Assembly: GCA_042091035.1 (NCBI GenBank)
Contig: JBELIG010000068.1
Coordinates: 1 to 14,072, forward strand
Direction of reading: 5' to 3'
DNA length: 14,072 bases
Source of the DNA: AM-2324 sp042091035
GTDB taxonomy: Bacteria; Bacteroidota; Bacteroidia; Chitinophagales; Saprospiraceae
Part shown: in pieces, positions 1 to 8,361 of the stretch
How the letters are laid out: each line of letters starts with the position of its first letter
Numbering within the stretch: the first letter of the stretch is position 1
Translations under genes and position numbers: made by a program
Notes under the pieces: generated by a model
What the model was told of the DNA's origin: nothing
The model's database searches: none
Seen by the model: the letters and a program-made list of their open reading frames with translations, nothing else

Positions 1-1268
1 AGCTTAGCATCTTTAACAACAATCTTTTCGACCCTTGCCTTTTGATGAAGTATACGCTCTATATCCTTTTTCTTAGCATCTGGTCCAAGTGCCTTAAGGT
101 TCTTAAGCTTCTCCTCATTTAAGGCATCCTCAAGCCCTTTTATCATTCCATAAAAACTAAACTCGGCAGTATTCGGAACAAAGGAAAACACTGTATGATC
201 CCAGTCGTGATTAACTGCTTTTAGAATGTCTGGCACAAGATTACTACCCAATTTTTTACGTTCTAGGTATATATCTCTATCGGTACCCCTTGAGAAATAA
301 ATTCGCTCAAAGGAACATTGTTTAGGTTCAGGAATATGATCAACAAATGGCTTTTGTGACAATGATCCATCACGCCTTATGATTAGTGCATGACCAGGAG
401 CCACCTCCTTCACATCATTTATAGAAACGTCAAGCGCGGTTTGAATTGTTGGACGTTCTGAACAAACCACTACAATCTCTTCATCCTCATAATAAAATGC
501 TGGACGAATACCTCTAGGATCACGCATAACAAAGGCATCACCATGGCCAATAAGTCCAGCCATTGCATAACCTCCATCAAACTTTTTTGAAGCTCGCTTC
601 AATAGACGCTGAATATCCAAATTTTTAAAAATCAATTCAGTGATTTCCTCATTTGTATATCCATCTGGCTTAAACCAAGTATGCAAGCGCTGTACCTCAT
701 CATCAAGAAAATGTCCTATCTTCTCTAGAACAGTCACTGTATCTGACATTTCTTTGGGATACTGCCCAAGATCTACCAGTTCTTGAAAAAGCTCATCTAC
801 ATTCGTTAGGTTGAAATTACCTGCAAGCACAAGATTTCTGCTAATCCAATTCGTTGGTCTCAAGAAAGGATGCACATTCTCAATGCTATTCTTTCCATGT
901 GTTCCATAACGAAGGTGCCCCAAGAGCAATTCCCCTGTAAATGGAATATTCGCTTGCAACCACTCAGGATCTCGAATCTGTTCCTCCTCAAGTTCATTAA
1001 AATAACTAAAGGCATGATTGAATATTTCCTTAAGCGGCTGATTAGAATTACTTCTTTTTCGACTTATATATCGCTTCCCAGGTACTGAATCCATTTTTAT
1101 GGTGGCAATCCCAGCTCCATCCTGTCCACGGTTTCTAATTTTCTGCATCATTAGTTGCAGCTTGGTCAAACCATAAAGAGCCGTTCCGTATTTATCCTGA
1201 TAATAACTTAATGGTTTCCTAAGTCTTATGAGGACAATCCCGCATTCGTGTTTAATTTGATCACTCAT
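1..1268 (-). CDS. purF: Amidophosphoribosyltransferase, Bacteroidota long form (3' part outside window)
   Basis: Catalyses the first committed step of de novo purine synthesis, moving the amide nitrogen of glutamine onto PRPP to give phosphoribosylamine in the cytoplasm. Read from the ATG at 1266-1268, 422 whole codons lie in the window before the left edge cuts the gene. The start MSDQIKHECGIV puts the class II glutaminase Cys at residue 9, so a short propeptide is presumably removed. RNRGQDGAG (about 45-53), GHLRYGTHG (117-125) and AGNFNLTN (149-156) are glutaminase-domain motifs, and RDPRGIRP follows further on. The visible end, with FSFVPNTAEFSFYG, enters the phosphoribosyltransferase domain; the PRPP loop (VDDSIVRGT type) would lie outside. 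The insertions make it longer than E. coli PurF, as I recall for Bacteroidota homologues. It lies 69 nt downstream of lgt on the same strand, and I see no clear promoter in that gap. Confidence 0.93.
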   Translation of the reverse strand, partial: MSDQIKHECGIVLIRLRKPLSYYQDKYGTALYGLTKLQLMMQKIRNRGQDGAGIATIKMDSVPGKRYISRKRSNSNQPLKEIFNHAFSYFNELEEEQIRDPEWLQANIPFTGELLLGHLRYGTHGKNSIENVHPFLRPTNWISRNLVLAGNFNLTNVDELFQELVDLGQYPKEMSDTVTVLEKIGHFLDDEVQRLHTWFKPDGYTNEEITELIFKNLDIQRLLKRASKKFDGGYAMAGLIGHGDAFVMRDPRGIRPAFYYEDEEIVVVCSERPTIQTALDVSINDVKEVAPGHALIIRRDGSLSQKPFVDHIPEPKQCSFERIYFSRGTDRDIYLERKKLGSNLVPDILKAVNHDWDHTVFSFVPNTAEFSFYGMIKGLEDALNEEKLKNLKALGPDAKKKDIERILHQKARVEKIVVKDAK

Positions 1269-1337
1269 TCTAAAACGCTTTATACCGCTAGTTCTTGATA
1301 ATATTATTTATAGTTGGTCGTCTGATTAATTCAGAAC

Positions 1338-2495
1338 TTATACTTTTAACTTTCCTTTCCTCAAAAGATATATCATTATTAATCCTAAAAGTACAAAGAT
1401 AATAGATATAACCTCAGCCTGAGTAGGTTGTAAACCTAAAGGCCATTCATACTTTACATTTACACGAATCTTTTCGATAAAAAAGCGCTCTACTCCATTC
1501 ATGATCAAATAGATCGCAAACAACATCCCCGGCAATTTCAATCGAGATTTTATCCGAATCAATGTAAATGCTAAAAGTAAGGATACTATTAATTCATAAA
1601 TAGGGGTAGGATATACTGGAGGCACTAATTTTGTGCAATAAATGCCTGAACAACCTTCCATCAATACCCCAGACTTGGCAACATTATTTGGATAATCATA
1701 CGACCATAGCCAGTCTGGTAAAAACCACCACTCTGGAATCGCAGCAGCAACTATCCCCCAATCACCATCACCAGAAAAATGACAGCCTAACCTTCCAACA
1801 CCATATGCTATAAGTAAAGCTGGAGCAACAGCGTCGGCTACATGTAAAAAAGGAATATCATTACGCTTAAGATAATATCGCACACCAAAGAAACCTCCAA
1901 TAAGTCCGCCATAGATCGCTAATCCACTTCCGGATAATAACATTTCAAGTGGTCGCTGTATAAATTCAGCCGGAGTCTCCAATACAGCAAATAATTTTGC
2001 CCCAATAACTCCACAAACAGCAGCATATACTGTTATGTCTCCAATCTTATGATGAGGAAAAATTGATTTTTTTTCAATGATAGGCTTTGGAAGCGCATTT
2101 TTGTTTATTTCCCAGTATTTGAAACCCGCAAACACTATTAAGCCCAGTAAGCCCAATAAAAAATTGCCCTTCGTACTTAAGATTGCGGCAGCTGGATCGA
2201 GCCGAAATACTTCAAAGTCGGTTAGAACAAGTCCACCCTTGAAACCAACTATAAAACCGAGGATGCTATTTGCAAGAAGGTCTTGCCATTTAGGTTTTGC
2301 CCCAAGTACAACCTCTTCAATCTTGGCTTTGAATTTACCTTGCTCCGCTAACTTTACTAATTCTCTTCTAAGAATAACTGAAGCAGACAGAATACCGAGA
2401 ACCAAGAACAGACCAAAAGTCTTAAAGATTTGTGTCCAGTTATCTACTGGAGTTCCGAAAAGATCATTAAAAACATAGGAGAAATCCGGATACAT
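1338..2495 (-). CDS. lgt: Prolipoprotein diacylglyceryl transferase, long Bacteroidota-type
   Basis: Inner-membrane enzyme that transfers diacylglycerol from phosphatidylglycerol to the lipobox Cys of prolipoproteins, the first step of lipoprotein maturation. The 385-residue protein is strongly hydrophobic with many membrane segments (for example about 25-42, 112-128, 155-172, 192-206, 222-238, 302-316, 364-378). The family core is visible: SGLAIYGGLIGG (about 190-201), where Tyr195 stands where proteobacterial Lgt has the His of HGG; GRLGCHFSGDGDWG (234-247), the counterpart of the Lgt signature; VYPTPIYE (294-301); and NGVERFFIE (333-341) carrying a conserved Arg. The protein is about 100 residues longer than E. 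coli Lgt, mainly through an N-terminal extension and a loop at 250-295 with two Cys (282, 287). It sits between mtaB (78 nt upstream) and purF, and a possible -7 element lies just ahead. The assignment is secure by motifs; activity is inferred. Confidence 0.9.
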   Translation of the reverse strand: MYPDFSYVFNDLFGTPVDNWTQIFKTFGLFLVLGILSASVILRRELVKLAEQGKFKAKIEEVVLGAKPKWQDLLANSILGFIVGFKGGLVLTDFEVFRLDPAAAILSTKGNFLLGLLGLIVFAGFKYWEINKNALPKPIIEKKSIFPHHKIGDITVYAAVCGVIGAKLFAVLETPAEFIQRPLEMLLSGSGLAIYGGLIGGFFGVRYYLKRNDIPFLHVADAVAPALLIAYGVGRLGCHFSGDGDWGIVAAAIPEWWFLPDWLWSYDYPNNVAKSGVLMEGCSGIYCTKLVPPVYPTPIYELIVSLLLAFTLIRIKSRLKLPGMLFAIYLIMNGVERFFIEKIRVNVKYEWPLGLQPTQAEVISIIFVLLGLIMIYLLRKGKLKV

Positions 2496-2517
2496 AGCTG
2501 ATATTTTTGACTTTTCT

Positions 2518-2525
2518 CAAAGATA
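2518..2525 (-). promoter_or_regulatory. Candidate -7 element ahead of lgt
   Basis: On the minus strand this reads TATCTTTG, an exact match to the Bacteroidota -7 consensus TAnnTTTG, 22 nt before the lgt start codon. I found no good TTG/TTTG -33 partner at the usual spacing, so this is only half a promoter. In AT-rich intergenic DNA such a match can arise by chance. Confidence 0.28.
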
Positions 2526-2573
2526 CTAATTACTTTTCCATGTAATTCCTCTTACTCGATCTATTTCTTTTTT

Positions 2574-3899
2574 TTATACGATGAGCACATTCCCATTATC
2601 CGCAATTTCTTTCAACTCAACTTCCACTATACTATTTAGTTTAGAATCATCATATGGAAATTCTACTTTGATATAATTATCGGTAAAACCAGAGAGCATA
2701 TTTGAATTCCTATGCTTCTCAACCAACACTTTGCGCTTTTCACCCAAGAAGCTTTCATAGAAGTGGCGTTTCTTCTTTTCGGAAAGAATACTCAACATAT
2801 CATTTCTCCTTCTTCGCTCCTCAACAGGAACTACTCCATCCATTTCAGCTGCAAGCGTATTCGCGCGTTCAGAATAAGTAAACACATGAAGATAAGAGAC
2901 ATCTAGCTCATTAATAAACTTGTATGTCTCCAGGAAATCCTCCTCTGTTTCACCAGGAAATCCTACGATAACGTCTACTCCAATACATGCATGGGGCATT
3001 TTACTTTTTATAGAAGCTACTCGATCTGCATACAACTCTCGCTTATACCGTCTTCGCATTGCCTTAAGCTGCTTATTATTTCCCGATTGAAGCGGAATGT
3101 GAAAGTGAGGTAAAAATTTTTTGGATGCTGCCACAAAGTCAATAACAGAATTATCCACTAGATTTGGCTCTATCGATGAAATACGATAGCGCTCAATACC
3201 TTCCACCTCGTCGAGTTCTTTAATAAGGTCTATAAAAAGAGCCTCTTTCTTTGGCTTAAGTCCCTCAATCACCTCTGTACCATTCCCAAAGTCTCCGAGG
3301 TTTACGCCGGTTAATACAATCTCTTGGACACCGCCCGCAGCAATCTTTTTTGCATTAGCAAGTACACTTTCGATAGTATCAGATCGTGATGCGCCACGCG
3401 CCTGAGGGATTGTACAAAATGAACATTTATAATTACATCCGTCTTGGACTTTCAAAAATGAACGTGTGCGATCACCGAAAGAAAATGCATTAACAAATTC
3501 ATTAGCCTCCTTTACGTCACTTGCGTGCACAAGACCTTTACCTGGGGCTTTGCTTAATTCATTTACAAAATCAAGCACCCTAAACTTCTCCTTTGCTCCC
3601 AGCACCAAATCTACACCCGGTATTTCTGAAATCTCCTTAGGTTTAAGCTGTGCATAACATCCAATGACGACCACAACCGCATGAGGAGAAATCCTCAAAG
3701 CTTTACGAACAGTCTTACGACATTTTCGATCTGCAAAATCAGTTACCGAACAGGTGTTGATAACATATACATCCGCTCCTTCCTCAAATTTATTTACCGC
3801 ATAACCAGCATCTTCAAAAAGCCTTCCTATGGAAGATGTCTCTGAAAAATTAAGCTTACATCCCAACGTATAAAATGCTACAGATCTTGGTGTTGCCAT
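2574..3899 (-). CDS. mtaB: tRNA t6A37 methylthiotransferase
   Basis: Radical SAM enzyme that converts N6-threonylcarbamoyladenosine at tRNA position 37 to the 2-methylthio form, stabilising decoding of ANN codons. The 441-residue protein has the three-part MTTase layout. The N-terminal UPF0004 domain carries cluster Cys14 (TLGCKLN), Cys50 (NTCSV) and Cys81 (GCYAQ). The radical SAM domain has CNYKCSFC with Cys155, Cys159 and Cys162 for the second [4Fe-4S] cluster, followed by GVDVIVGFPGETEEDF. A C-terminal TRAM-like RNA-binding region follows from about residue 375. TLGCKLN rather than the TxGCQMN type favours MtaB over MiaB or RimO. The ATG start fits the usual MtaB N-terminus. It lies 65 nt downstream of uvrB, with a good promoter candidate in that gap, so independent transcription is likely. 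Confidence 0.92.
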   Translation of the reverse strand: MATPRSVAFYTLGCKLNFSETSSIGRLFEDAGYAVNKFEEGADVYVINTCSVTDFADRKCRKTVRKALRISPHAVVVVIGCYAQLKPKEISEIPGVDLVLGAKEKFRVLDFVNELSKAPGKGLVHASDVKEANEFVNAFSFGDRTRSFLKVQDGCNYKCSFCTIPQARGASRSDTIESVLANAKKIAAGGVQEIVLTGVNLGDFGNGTEVIEGLKPKKEALFIDLIKELDEVEGIERYRISSIEPNLVDNSVIDFVAASKKFLPHFHIPLQSGNNKQLKAMRRRYKRELYADRVASIKSKMPHACIGVDVIVGFPGETEEDFLETYKFINELDVSYLHVFTYSERANTLAAEMDGVVPVEERRRRNDMLSILSEKKKRHFYESFLGEKRKVLVEKHRNSNMLSGFTDNYIKVEFPYDDSKLNSIVEVELKEIADNGNVLIV

Positions 3900-3921
3900 T
3901 AGACAATATTTATTTAGACTG

Positions 3922-3952
3922 CAAAATTATTCAAAATTAAGCAATTGAACAA
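3922..3952 (-). promoter_or_regulatory. Candidate Bacteroidota promoter of mtaB
   Basis: Read on the minus strand, TTG (3950-3952) is followed after 20 nt by TAATTTTG (3922-3929), an exact TAnnTTTG -7 match. Transcription would start near 3915, leaving a leader of roughly 16 nt. A second TAATTTTG copy lies at 3932-3939, but without a suitably spaced TTG. The placement between the uvrB stop and the mtaB start supports it. The call is by consensus matching only. Confidence 0.4.
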
Positions 3953-3964
3953 GAGACTTTTAAC

Positions 3965-5989
3965 TTAGTCCAATTCCTTCAATTGTTTTTTTAGTGCAAA
4001 AATCTCATCTCGGTATTGAGCCGCAGTGATAAAATCAAGTTCTTTGGCAGCTTTTTTCATACGCTGCTCTGTGACCTTAACCATCTTTTCAAGTTGATCC
4101 CTATCAGCATATTGTATAAGCGGATCAGCTACAAGACTTGGTTCCTGTTCCTTTTGATAATTAGGTTTTTCAGTTGCTCGTACATCAAGTATAGAATGCT
4201 TATTCATGATCTCCTCTTTAGTCCGTTTCACTGTCTGAGGAATAATACCATGTTTCTCGTTATACGCAATCTGAACCACACGTCTTCGATCGGTCTCATC
4301 AATAGTCCTACGCATACTATCCGTTATCTTATCAGCATAGAAGATAACCTTACCGTTGGCATTACGGGCAGCACGTCCTGATGTTTGTGTAAGTGATTTA
4401 TCGTTCCTCAAAAAGCCCTCCTTGTCTGCATCAATAATTGCAACTAAAGATACTTCAGGCATATCTAGACCTTCTCGCAAAAGATTGACACCTACCAATA
4501 CATCGAACTCCCCAAGTCTCAAATCTCGAATAATTTCAACGCGTTCCATCGTATCGATTTCTGAGTGTAAGTATCTGACTTTGATGCCTAGCTTAGCAAA
4601 ATACTTGGATAATTCTTCGGACATACGCTTAGTAAGCGTTGTTACAAGTACCCGTTCATCCACCTCAACTCGCTTCCTAATCTCATCTAGAAGATCATCA
4701 ACCTGATTTTTACTCGGGCGAACTTCTATTGGAGGATCTATCAAGCCCGTCGGGCGAATCAACTGTTCAACGACAACACCTTCTGTTCGCTCAAATTCAT
4801 AATCACTTGGTGTAGCAGACACAAAAACAACCTGATTAATCAGCTCCTCAAACTCATTGAAGTTAAGTGGCCGATTATCCATAGCAGAAGGCAACCTAAA
4901 TCCAAAATTCACTAAATTATTTTTACGAGCCCTATCACCACCCCACATACCTCGAACCTGTGGGATAGTCACATGACTTTCATCTATAATCATTAAAAAA
5001 TCGTCAGGAAAATAATCCAACAGACAAAATGGCCGAGTTCCTGGCTTTCGACGATCAAAATACCTAGAATAGTTCTCTACCCCATTACAGTAGCCAAGCT
5101 CACGCATCATTTCCAAATCAAAATTGGTTCGTTCTCTAAGACGTTTTGCTTCAAGATACCTTCCTTCCTCTTCAAAATACTTGACTTGGCCTAGCATCTC
5201 TTCATCTATCTCTTGAAGGATACCTTTCATCCTATCCTTAGGTGCAACATAAAGATTTGCAGGAAAAATAGCAGCCTCTGAAAGGGACTCTACACGTTTC
5301 CCAGATTCAATCTCAATACGATCAATACATTCAATCTCATCACCAAAAAATGTAATTCTATAACCGTAATCTAAATAAGGCAAATTTATTGAAACGGTAT
5401 CTCCACGAACTCGGAAAGTTCCCCGCCCAAAGTCAGTTTCTGTTCTAGAATAAAGGCTATCTACAAGCTTATACAAAAAAGCATTCCGACTTAAAACCTG
5501 TCCCTGCTCAATTCGTATAATACTTCCCTTATAATCCTCGGGATTACCCATACCATAGATGCAGGAAACGGATGCTACAATTACAACATCACGCCGCCCT
5601 GAGAGCAAGGAAGATGTTGCACGAAGTCTAAGCTTATCTACTTCATCATTAATCTGAAGGTCTTTCTCGATGAAAGTATCGGACACTGATATATAAGCTT
5701 CCGGTTGATAATAATCATAATAAGAAACAAAATATTCGACTGCGTTGTCTGGAAAAAACTCTCTAAACTCCCCATACAACTGAGCAGTTAAAGTCTTATT
5801 GTGAGTAAGAATAAGAGTAGGCCTATTGAGTTTCGCAATTACATTAGCCATGGTAAAAGTCTTACCAGAACCAGTGACCCCCAAAAGCACCTGTGCTTTT
5901 TCATTCTTGTCGACACCTTCGACCAACTGATCTATAGCCTGAGGCTGATCTCCAGTTGGCTTAAAAGGTGCATGTAAGTTAAATGCCAT
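3965..5989 (-). CDS. uvrB: UvrABC excinuclease subunit B
   Basis: DNA-damage-verifying helicase of nucleotide excision repair; it is loaded by UvrA, clamps one strand and recruits UvrC. The 674-residue length is normal for the family. Walker A is GVTGSGKT (about 37-44). The beta-hairpin inserted under the damaged strand starts at YYDYYQPEAY (90-99). The Walker B/DEAD-like motif is DESH (336-339), motif III is SAT (391-393), and motif VI is QTSGRAARN (535-543). A C-terminal UVR domain for UvrC contact occupies about 631-666. The ATG start gives the expected MAFNLHAPFKPTGDQPQAI. A 7-bp tandem repeat covers this start and creates a second ATG 7 nt upstream in another frame (see separate entry). 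Its neighbours are the VWA gene upstream (65 nt) and mtaB downstream. I found no convincing promoter in the upstream gap, so read-through from the VWA gene is possible. Confidence 0.97.
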   Translation of the reverse strand: MAFNLHAPFKPTGDQPQAIDQLVEGVDKNEKAQVLLGVTGSGKTFTMANVIAKLNRPTLILTHNKTLTAQLYGEFREFFPDNAVEYFVSYYDYYQPEAYISVSDTFIEKDLQINDEVDKLRLRATSSLLSGRRDVVIVASVSCIYGMGNPEDYKGSIIRIEQGQVLSRNAFLYKLVDSLYSRTETDFGRGTFRVRGDTVSINLPYLDYGYRITFFGDEIECIDRIEIESGKRVESLSEAAIFPANLYVAPKDRMKGILQEIDEEMLGQVKYFEEEGRYLEAKRLRERTNFDLEMMRELGYCNGVENYSRYFDRRKPGTRPFCLLDYFPDDFLMIIDESHVTIPQVRGMWGGDRARKNNLVNFGFRLPSAMDNRPLNFNEFEELINQVVFVSATPSDYEFERTEGVVVEQLIRPTGLIDPPIEVRPSKNQVDDLLDEIRKRVEVDERVLVTTLTKRMSEELSKYFAKLGIKVRYLHSEIDTMERVEIIRDLRLGEFDVLVGVNLLREGLDMPEVSLVAIIDADKEGFLRNDKSLTQTSGRAARNANGKVIFYADKITDSMRRTIDETDRRRVVQIAYNEKHGIIPQTVKRTKEEIMNKHSILDVRATEKPNYQKEQEPSLVADPLIQYADRDQLEKMVKVTEQRMKKAAKELDFITAAQYRDEIFALKKQLKELD

Positions 5990-5997
5990 TTGCCATT
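5984..5997 (-). repeat. 7-bp tandem repeat over the uvrB start codon
   Basis: The plus strand reads TGCCATT twice in a row (5984-5990 and 5991-5997). On the coding strand each copy contains an ATG. The inner one (5987-5989) starts uvrB; the outer one (5994-5996) is in a different frame and would give only ATG GCA AAT GGC ATT TAA, a five-codon ORF that overlaps the uvrB start. Any regulatory role is conjecture. Confidence 0.6.
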
Positions 5998-6054
5998 AGA
6001 TTTAAACAATAAAGATAAGGCAAAAAGAGAGGTATAAGTTTAAGTATTATGCTT

Positions 6055-7167
6055 TTATTTCCCTTTAAAAGATTTAAGATCTCCATTTCTCAACAAGGTA
6101 TTAAACAAATCGGGAATCCGAGCGGGCGAACAATTGAAAACAGGTATATCAACATTCCTTATTCGCTGGGCGAATTTTTTATCAAAAGATGGTTTGTTCT
6201 CATCCGATAGAGAAGGTATACAGACTAGCTTTACACCCTTCGTATGCATATCTAATAGCTCAGATAATGCGCCATCCTCCGATCCCCCCTCAAACAAATC
6301 AGAGATCATAATCAAGACAGACTTCTCGGGTTGGTCGATGACCTTATTTGTATATGCAGCTGCCTTATGGATATCTGTCCCACCTCCCAACTGAATACCA
6401 AATAATAACTCAACTGGGTCCTCCAACTGATCCGTTACATCAACTATTTCATTTGAAAAAAGTATAAGGTGCACTTTTAATGCAGGTAAGCGAGAAAGAA
6501 TACCTGCGGCTAATCCTGCATAAATTAGAGAGCCTGTCATAGAATAGGACTGATCTACCAATAAATAAATCCTGTCAAGGCTCTTTCCCTTTGGCTTATT
6601 TCCCAACAATTGTTTGAGAACAACTGCATCTATATCTTCTTGATAATTTTTTAGATTGGCTTTTATCGTCTGTGTCCAATTAATTTCCCTAAACTTTGGT
6701 TTTCGTGTGCGAACAGAATAATTCAAGGCTCCCCTTGTCTTCTCGACCAAACTAAATCCAATTTCTTTACTAAATCTAGAAGCTATCTTCTCAATAACAG
6801 CACGTGCTGCGCTTTTTACATCGTCAGGTATAAGATGTTTCATCGAGATGATATTCGATGCTAAATTTATATCAGGAATAAGATTATCAATCAATTCCTT
6901 TTCTTTCAATAACTGTATTAAATCTAGCCGCTCTAATGCATCCTTTTGCATGATCACAACTTGGTCGTCTGGGAAGTGCTCTTTTATATCGGCAAGCCAA
7001 CGCTGCACTTTAGGATTTCGCCCCTGAAGATCCCCGTATAAATCCGGCTGATAAAGCGAACCAACTGCATTATCTATTTCCTGATCTTCTGTATTTAGAT
7101 CATTCAAATCACCTTCCTTTTGGCTTTTCCCTAGAATGAGCCGCCATTTCCTAATTCGACCGTCCAC
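6055..7167 (-). CDS. VWA-domain protein of the YehP / MoxR-partner type
   Basis: Predicted cytoplasmic protein of 370 residues with a C-terminal von Willebrand A domain. The MIDAS metal site is complete: DQSYS (205-209, the DxSxS motif), Thr264 in GGGTDI, and Asp290 in ISDLFEGG. The N-terminal KWRLILG motif (about 7-13) followed by an acidic stretch, and the helical middle region, match what I recall of YehP-like VWA proteins. In other bacteria these are encoded with a MoxR-type AAA+ ATPase and a SWIM zinc-finger protein. No such partner lies in this window; uvrB follows after 65 nt. The start is GTG (7165-7167): an in-frame stop lies two codons upstream, and starting later would remove the conserved KWRLILG segment. 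No signal peptide or membrane segment is visible. Family membership is fairly sure; function is unknown, though such proteins are often thought to be metal-dependent adaptors for AAA+ chaperones. Confidence 0.75.
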   Translation of the reverse strand: MDGRIRKWRLILGKSQKEGDLNDLNTEDQEIDNAVGSLYQPDLYGDLQGRNPKVQRWLADIKEHFPDDQVVIMQKDALERLDLIQLLKEKELIDNLIPDINLASNIISMKHLIPDDVKSAARAVIEKIASRFSKEIGFSLVEKTRGALNYSVRTRKPKFREINWTQTIKANLKNYQEDIDAVVLKQLLGNKPKGKSLDRIYLLVDQSYSMTGSLIYAGLAAGILSRLPALKVHLILFSNEIVDVTDQLEDPVELLFGIQLGGGTDIHKAAAYTNKVIDQPEKSVLIMISDLFEGGSEDGALSELLDMHTKGVKLVCIPSLSDENKPSFDKKFAQRIRNVDIPVFNCSPARIPDLFNTLLRNGDLKSFKGK

Positions 7168-7235
7168 AAATCAAAAGTTTTGTTATTTTGTTGTAAGTTA
7201 AGTACTAGGCTTTTAATAATCGAAAATCTTTTCTT
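7168..7235. other. Divergent intergenic region, no clear promoter
   Basis: These 68 AT-rich nucleotides separate the divergent VWA and UPF0104 genes, so they should hold at least two promoters. TTTTG runs occur on the plus strand (around 7178-7192), but I could not pair one with a good TAnnTTTG element in either direction. No hairpin is evident. Confidence 0.4.
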
Positions 7236-8357
7236 TTGAATAAAAATGATCAAGACCTGGACTCTATGTTTGATAAGGATCAGTCAGAAGTACTTCAATC
7301 TATCAAGCTTAGTCGAATCCTTTTGCCTGTCTTCTTGGGTATAGCTGTTGTAATAATATTGCTCTACAGATCATTTGATATAGAAGAGTTCAGAGATATA
7401 ACCTGGGATAGACATATACTGATCTGGATAACAGTTGCTATAATCTTCTTAATTTTAAGACACTGTGCATATGCTTATAGAATCTACACCCTTTCGGACA
7501 AAAAGTTTTCCTGGTGGAAATGTATAGAGTTGATTTTTATATGGGAATTTAGCTCTGCAGTCTCACCAACCTCAGTCGGTGGATCAGCAGCAGCCTTTTT
7601 TGTATTAGCTCAAGAAAAGTTATCCACTGCAAGAACAGCTACAATAGTAACCTACACTATTGTGCTCGACACTTTGTTCTTTGTTGTTACTCTACCTATC
7701 TGGATCGCAATCCTCGGTTTTTCAATTATAAGACCTAATATGGAAAGCTTTAAAGACCTTGATGCATTAGGGTATACTTTCCTATTAGCCTATCTAGGTA
7801 TGGCAGCTTACGGATTTTTATTTTATTGGGGACTTTTCCAACAACCCAAAAAAATAAAACAATTTTTAAGCTGGATTACAAAACTTAAGCCACTAAGAAG
7901 ATTTAACGAAAAAGCAAAGTCCTTAGGAGATGACATTATGATTGCTTCGGAAGAAATGCGATCCAAAGACAAACTATTCCACACCAAAGCATTTTTATCA
8001 ACATTCCTTGCTTGGACCTTCAGATTCACAATTTTATCTAGTTTAATCATAGCTTTTACACCTATATCCATTGATTTCCAGACACAATTTGCGTTATTTG
8101 CACGTTTAGAGACCATGTTCGTCATCATTGCCTTTAGCCCTACCCCTGGAGGAGCAGGAGTAATCGAGGCATTGTTCAGTTCCTTTTTTACTGATTATAT
8201 GGAAAAAGGCACGCAAACATTGGTTATTTCTTTTATCTGGCGAATGATAACCTACTACTCCTATTTAACAATTGGAGCATTTATCATTCCAAATTGGTTA
8301 AGGAAAGTCATTAATGAAAGAAAGAAGAAGCGAATTCAACAAAGAAATAGCAACTAA
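7236..8357 (+). CDS. UPF0104 / LPG-synthase TM-domain family membrane protein
   Basis: Integral membrane protein of about 373 residues related to the transmembrane (flippase-like) half of lysylphosphatidylglycerol synthase MprF and to AglD-type UPF0104 proteins. It has some eight hydrophobic segments (about 28-45, 60-78, 96-112, 140-163, 180-200, 254-276, 288-303, 328-351) and a basic C-terminal tail. Two repeated family motifs are visible: SPTSVGG (110-116), followed by SAAAFFVLAQE, and SPTPGGAG (301-308), followed by VIEALF. The soluble aminoacyl-transferase domain of MprF is absent, so lipid lysinylation is not expected; lipid or polyprenyl-linked substrate movement is a guess from the family. 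The TTG at 7236 gives the longest ORF, with a stop nine codons upstream. An ATG ten codons inside (7266) is a good alternative and loses no membrane segment. rsmG follows 4 nt after the stop, so the two genes are probably cotranscribed. Confidence 0.8.
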   Translation: MNKNDQDLDSMFDKDQSEVLQSIKLSRILLPVFLGIAVVIILLYRSFDIEEFRDITWDRHILIWITVAIIFLILRHCAYAYRIYTLSDKKFSWWKCIELIFIWEFSSAVSPTSVGGSAAAFFVLAQEKLSTARTATIVTYTIVLDTLFFVVTLPIWIAILGFSIIRPNMESFKDLDALGYTFLLAYLGMAAYGFLFYWGLFQQPKKIKQFLSWITKLKPLRRFNEKAKSLGDDIMIASEEMRSKDKLFHTKAFLSTFLAWTFRFTILSSLIIAFTPISIDFQTQFALFARLETMFVIIAFSPTPGGAGVIEALFSSFFTDYMEKGTQTLVISFIWRMITYYSYLTIGAFIIPNWLRKVINERKKKRIQQRNSN

Positions 8358-8361
8358 GCTT

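Noticed and set aside
870..1088. 72-aa plus-strand open frame near the left edge
   Set aside because: Antisense to the glutaminase domain of purF, which is clearly coding on the minus strand.
2077..2478. 133-aa open frame on the plus strand within lgt
   Set aside because: It lies wholly antisense to a recognisable lgt, has no family-like motifs, and its composition mirrors the opposite strand.
2529..2551. AATTAC/GTAATT inverted repeat between mtaB and lgt
   Set aside because: Only 6 bp, AT-rich and with no following T-tract next to the stem in the transcribed direction; too weak to call a terminator.
4016..4706. Two overlapping plus-strand open frames of 121 and 116 aa
   Set aside because: Antisense to the conserved C-terminal half of uvrB; no motifs or start signals.
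8314..8361. Earlier ATG for rsmG
   Set aside because: It overlaps the upstream gene by 44 nt and adds 16 charged residues not seen in RsmG; the start 4 nt after the upstream stop is better.
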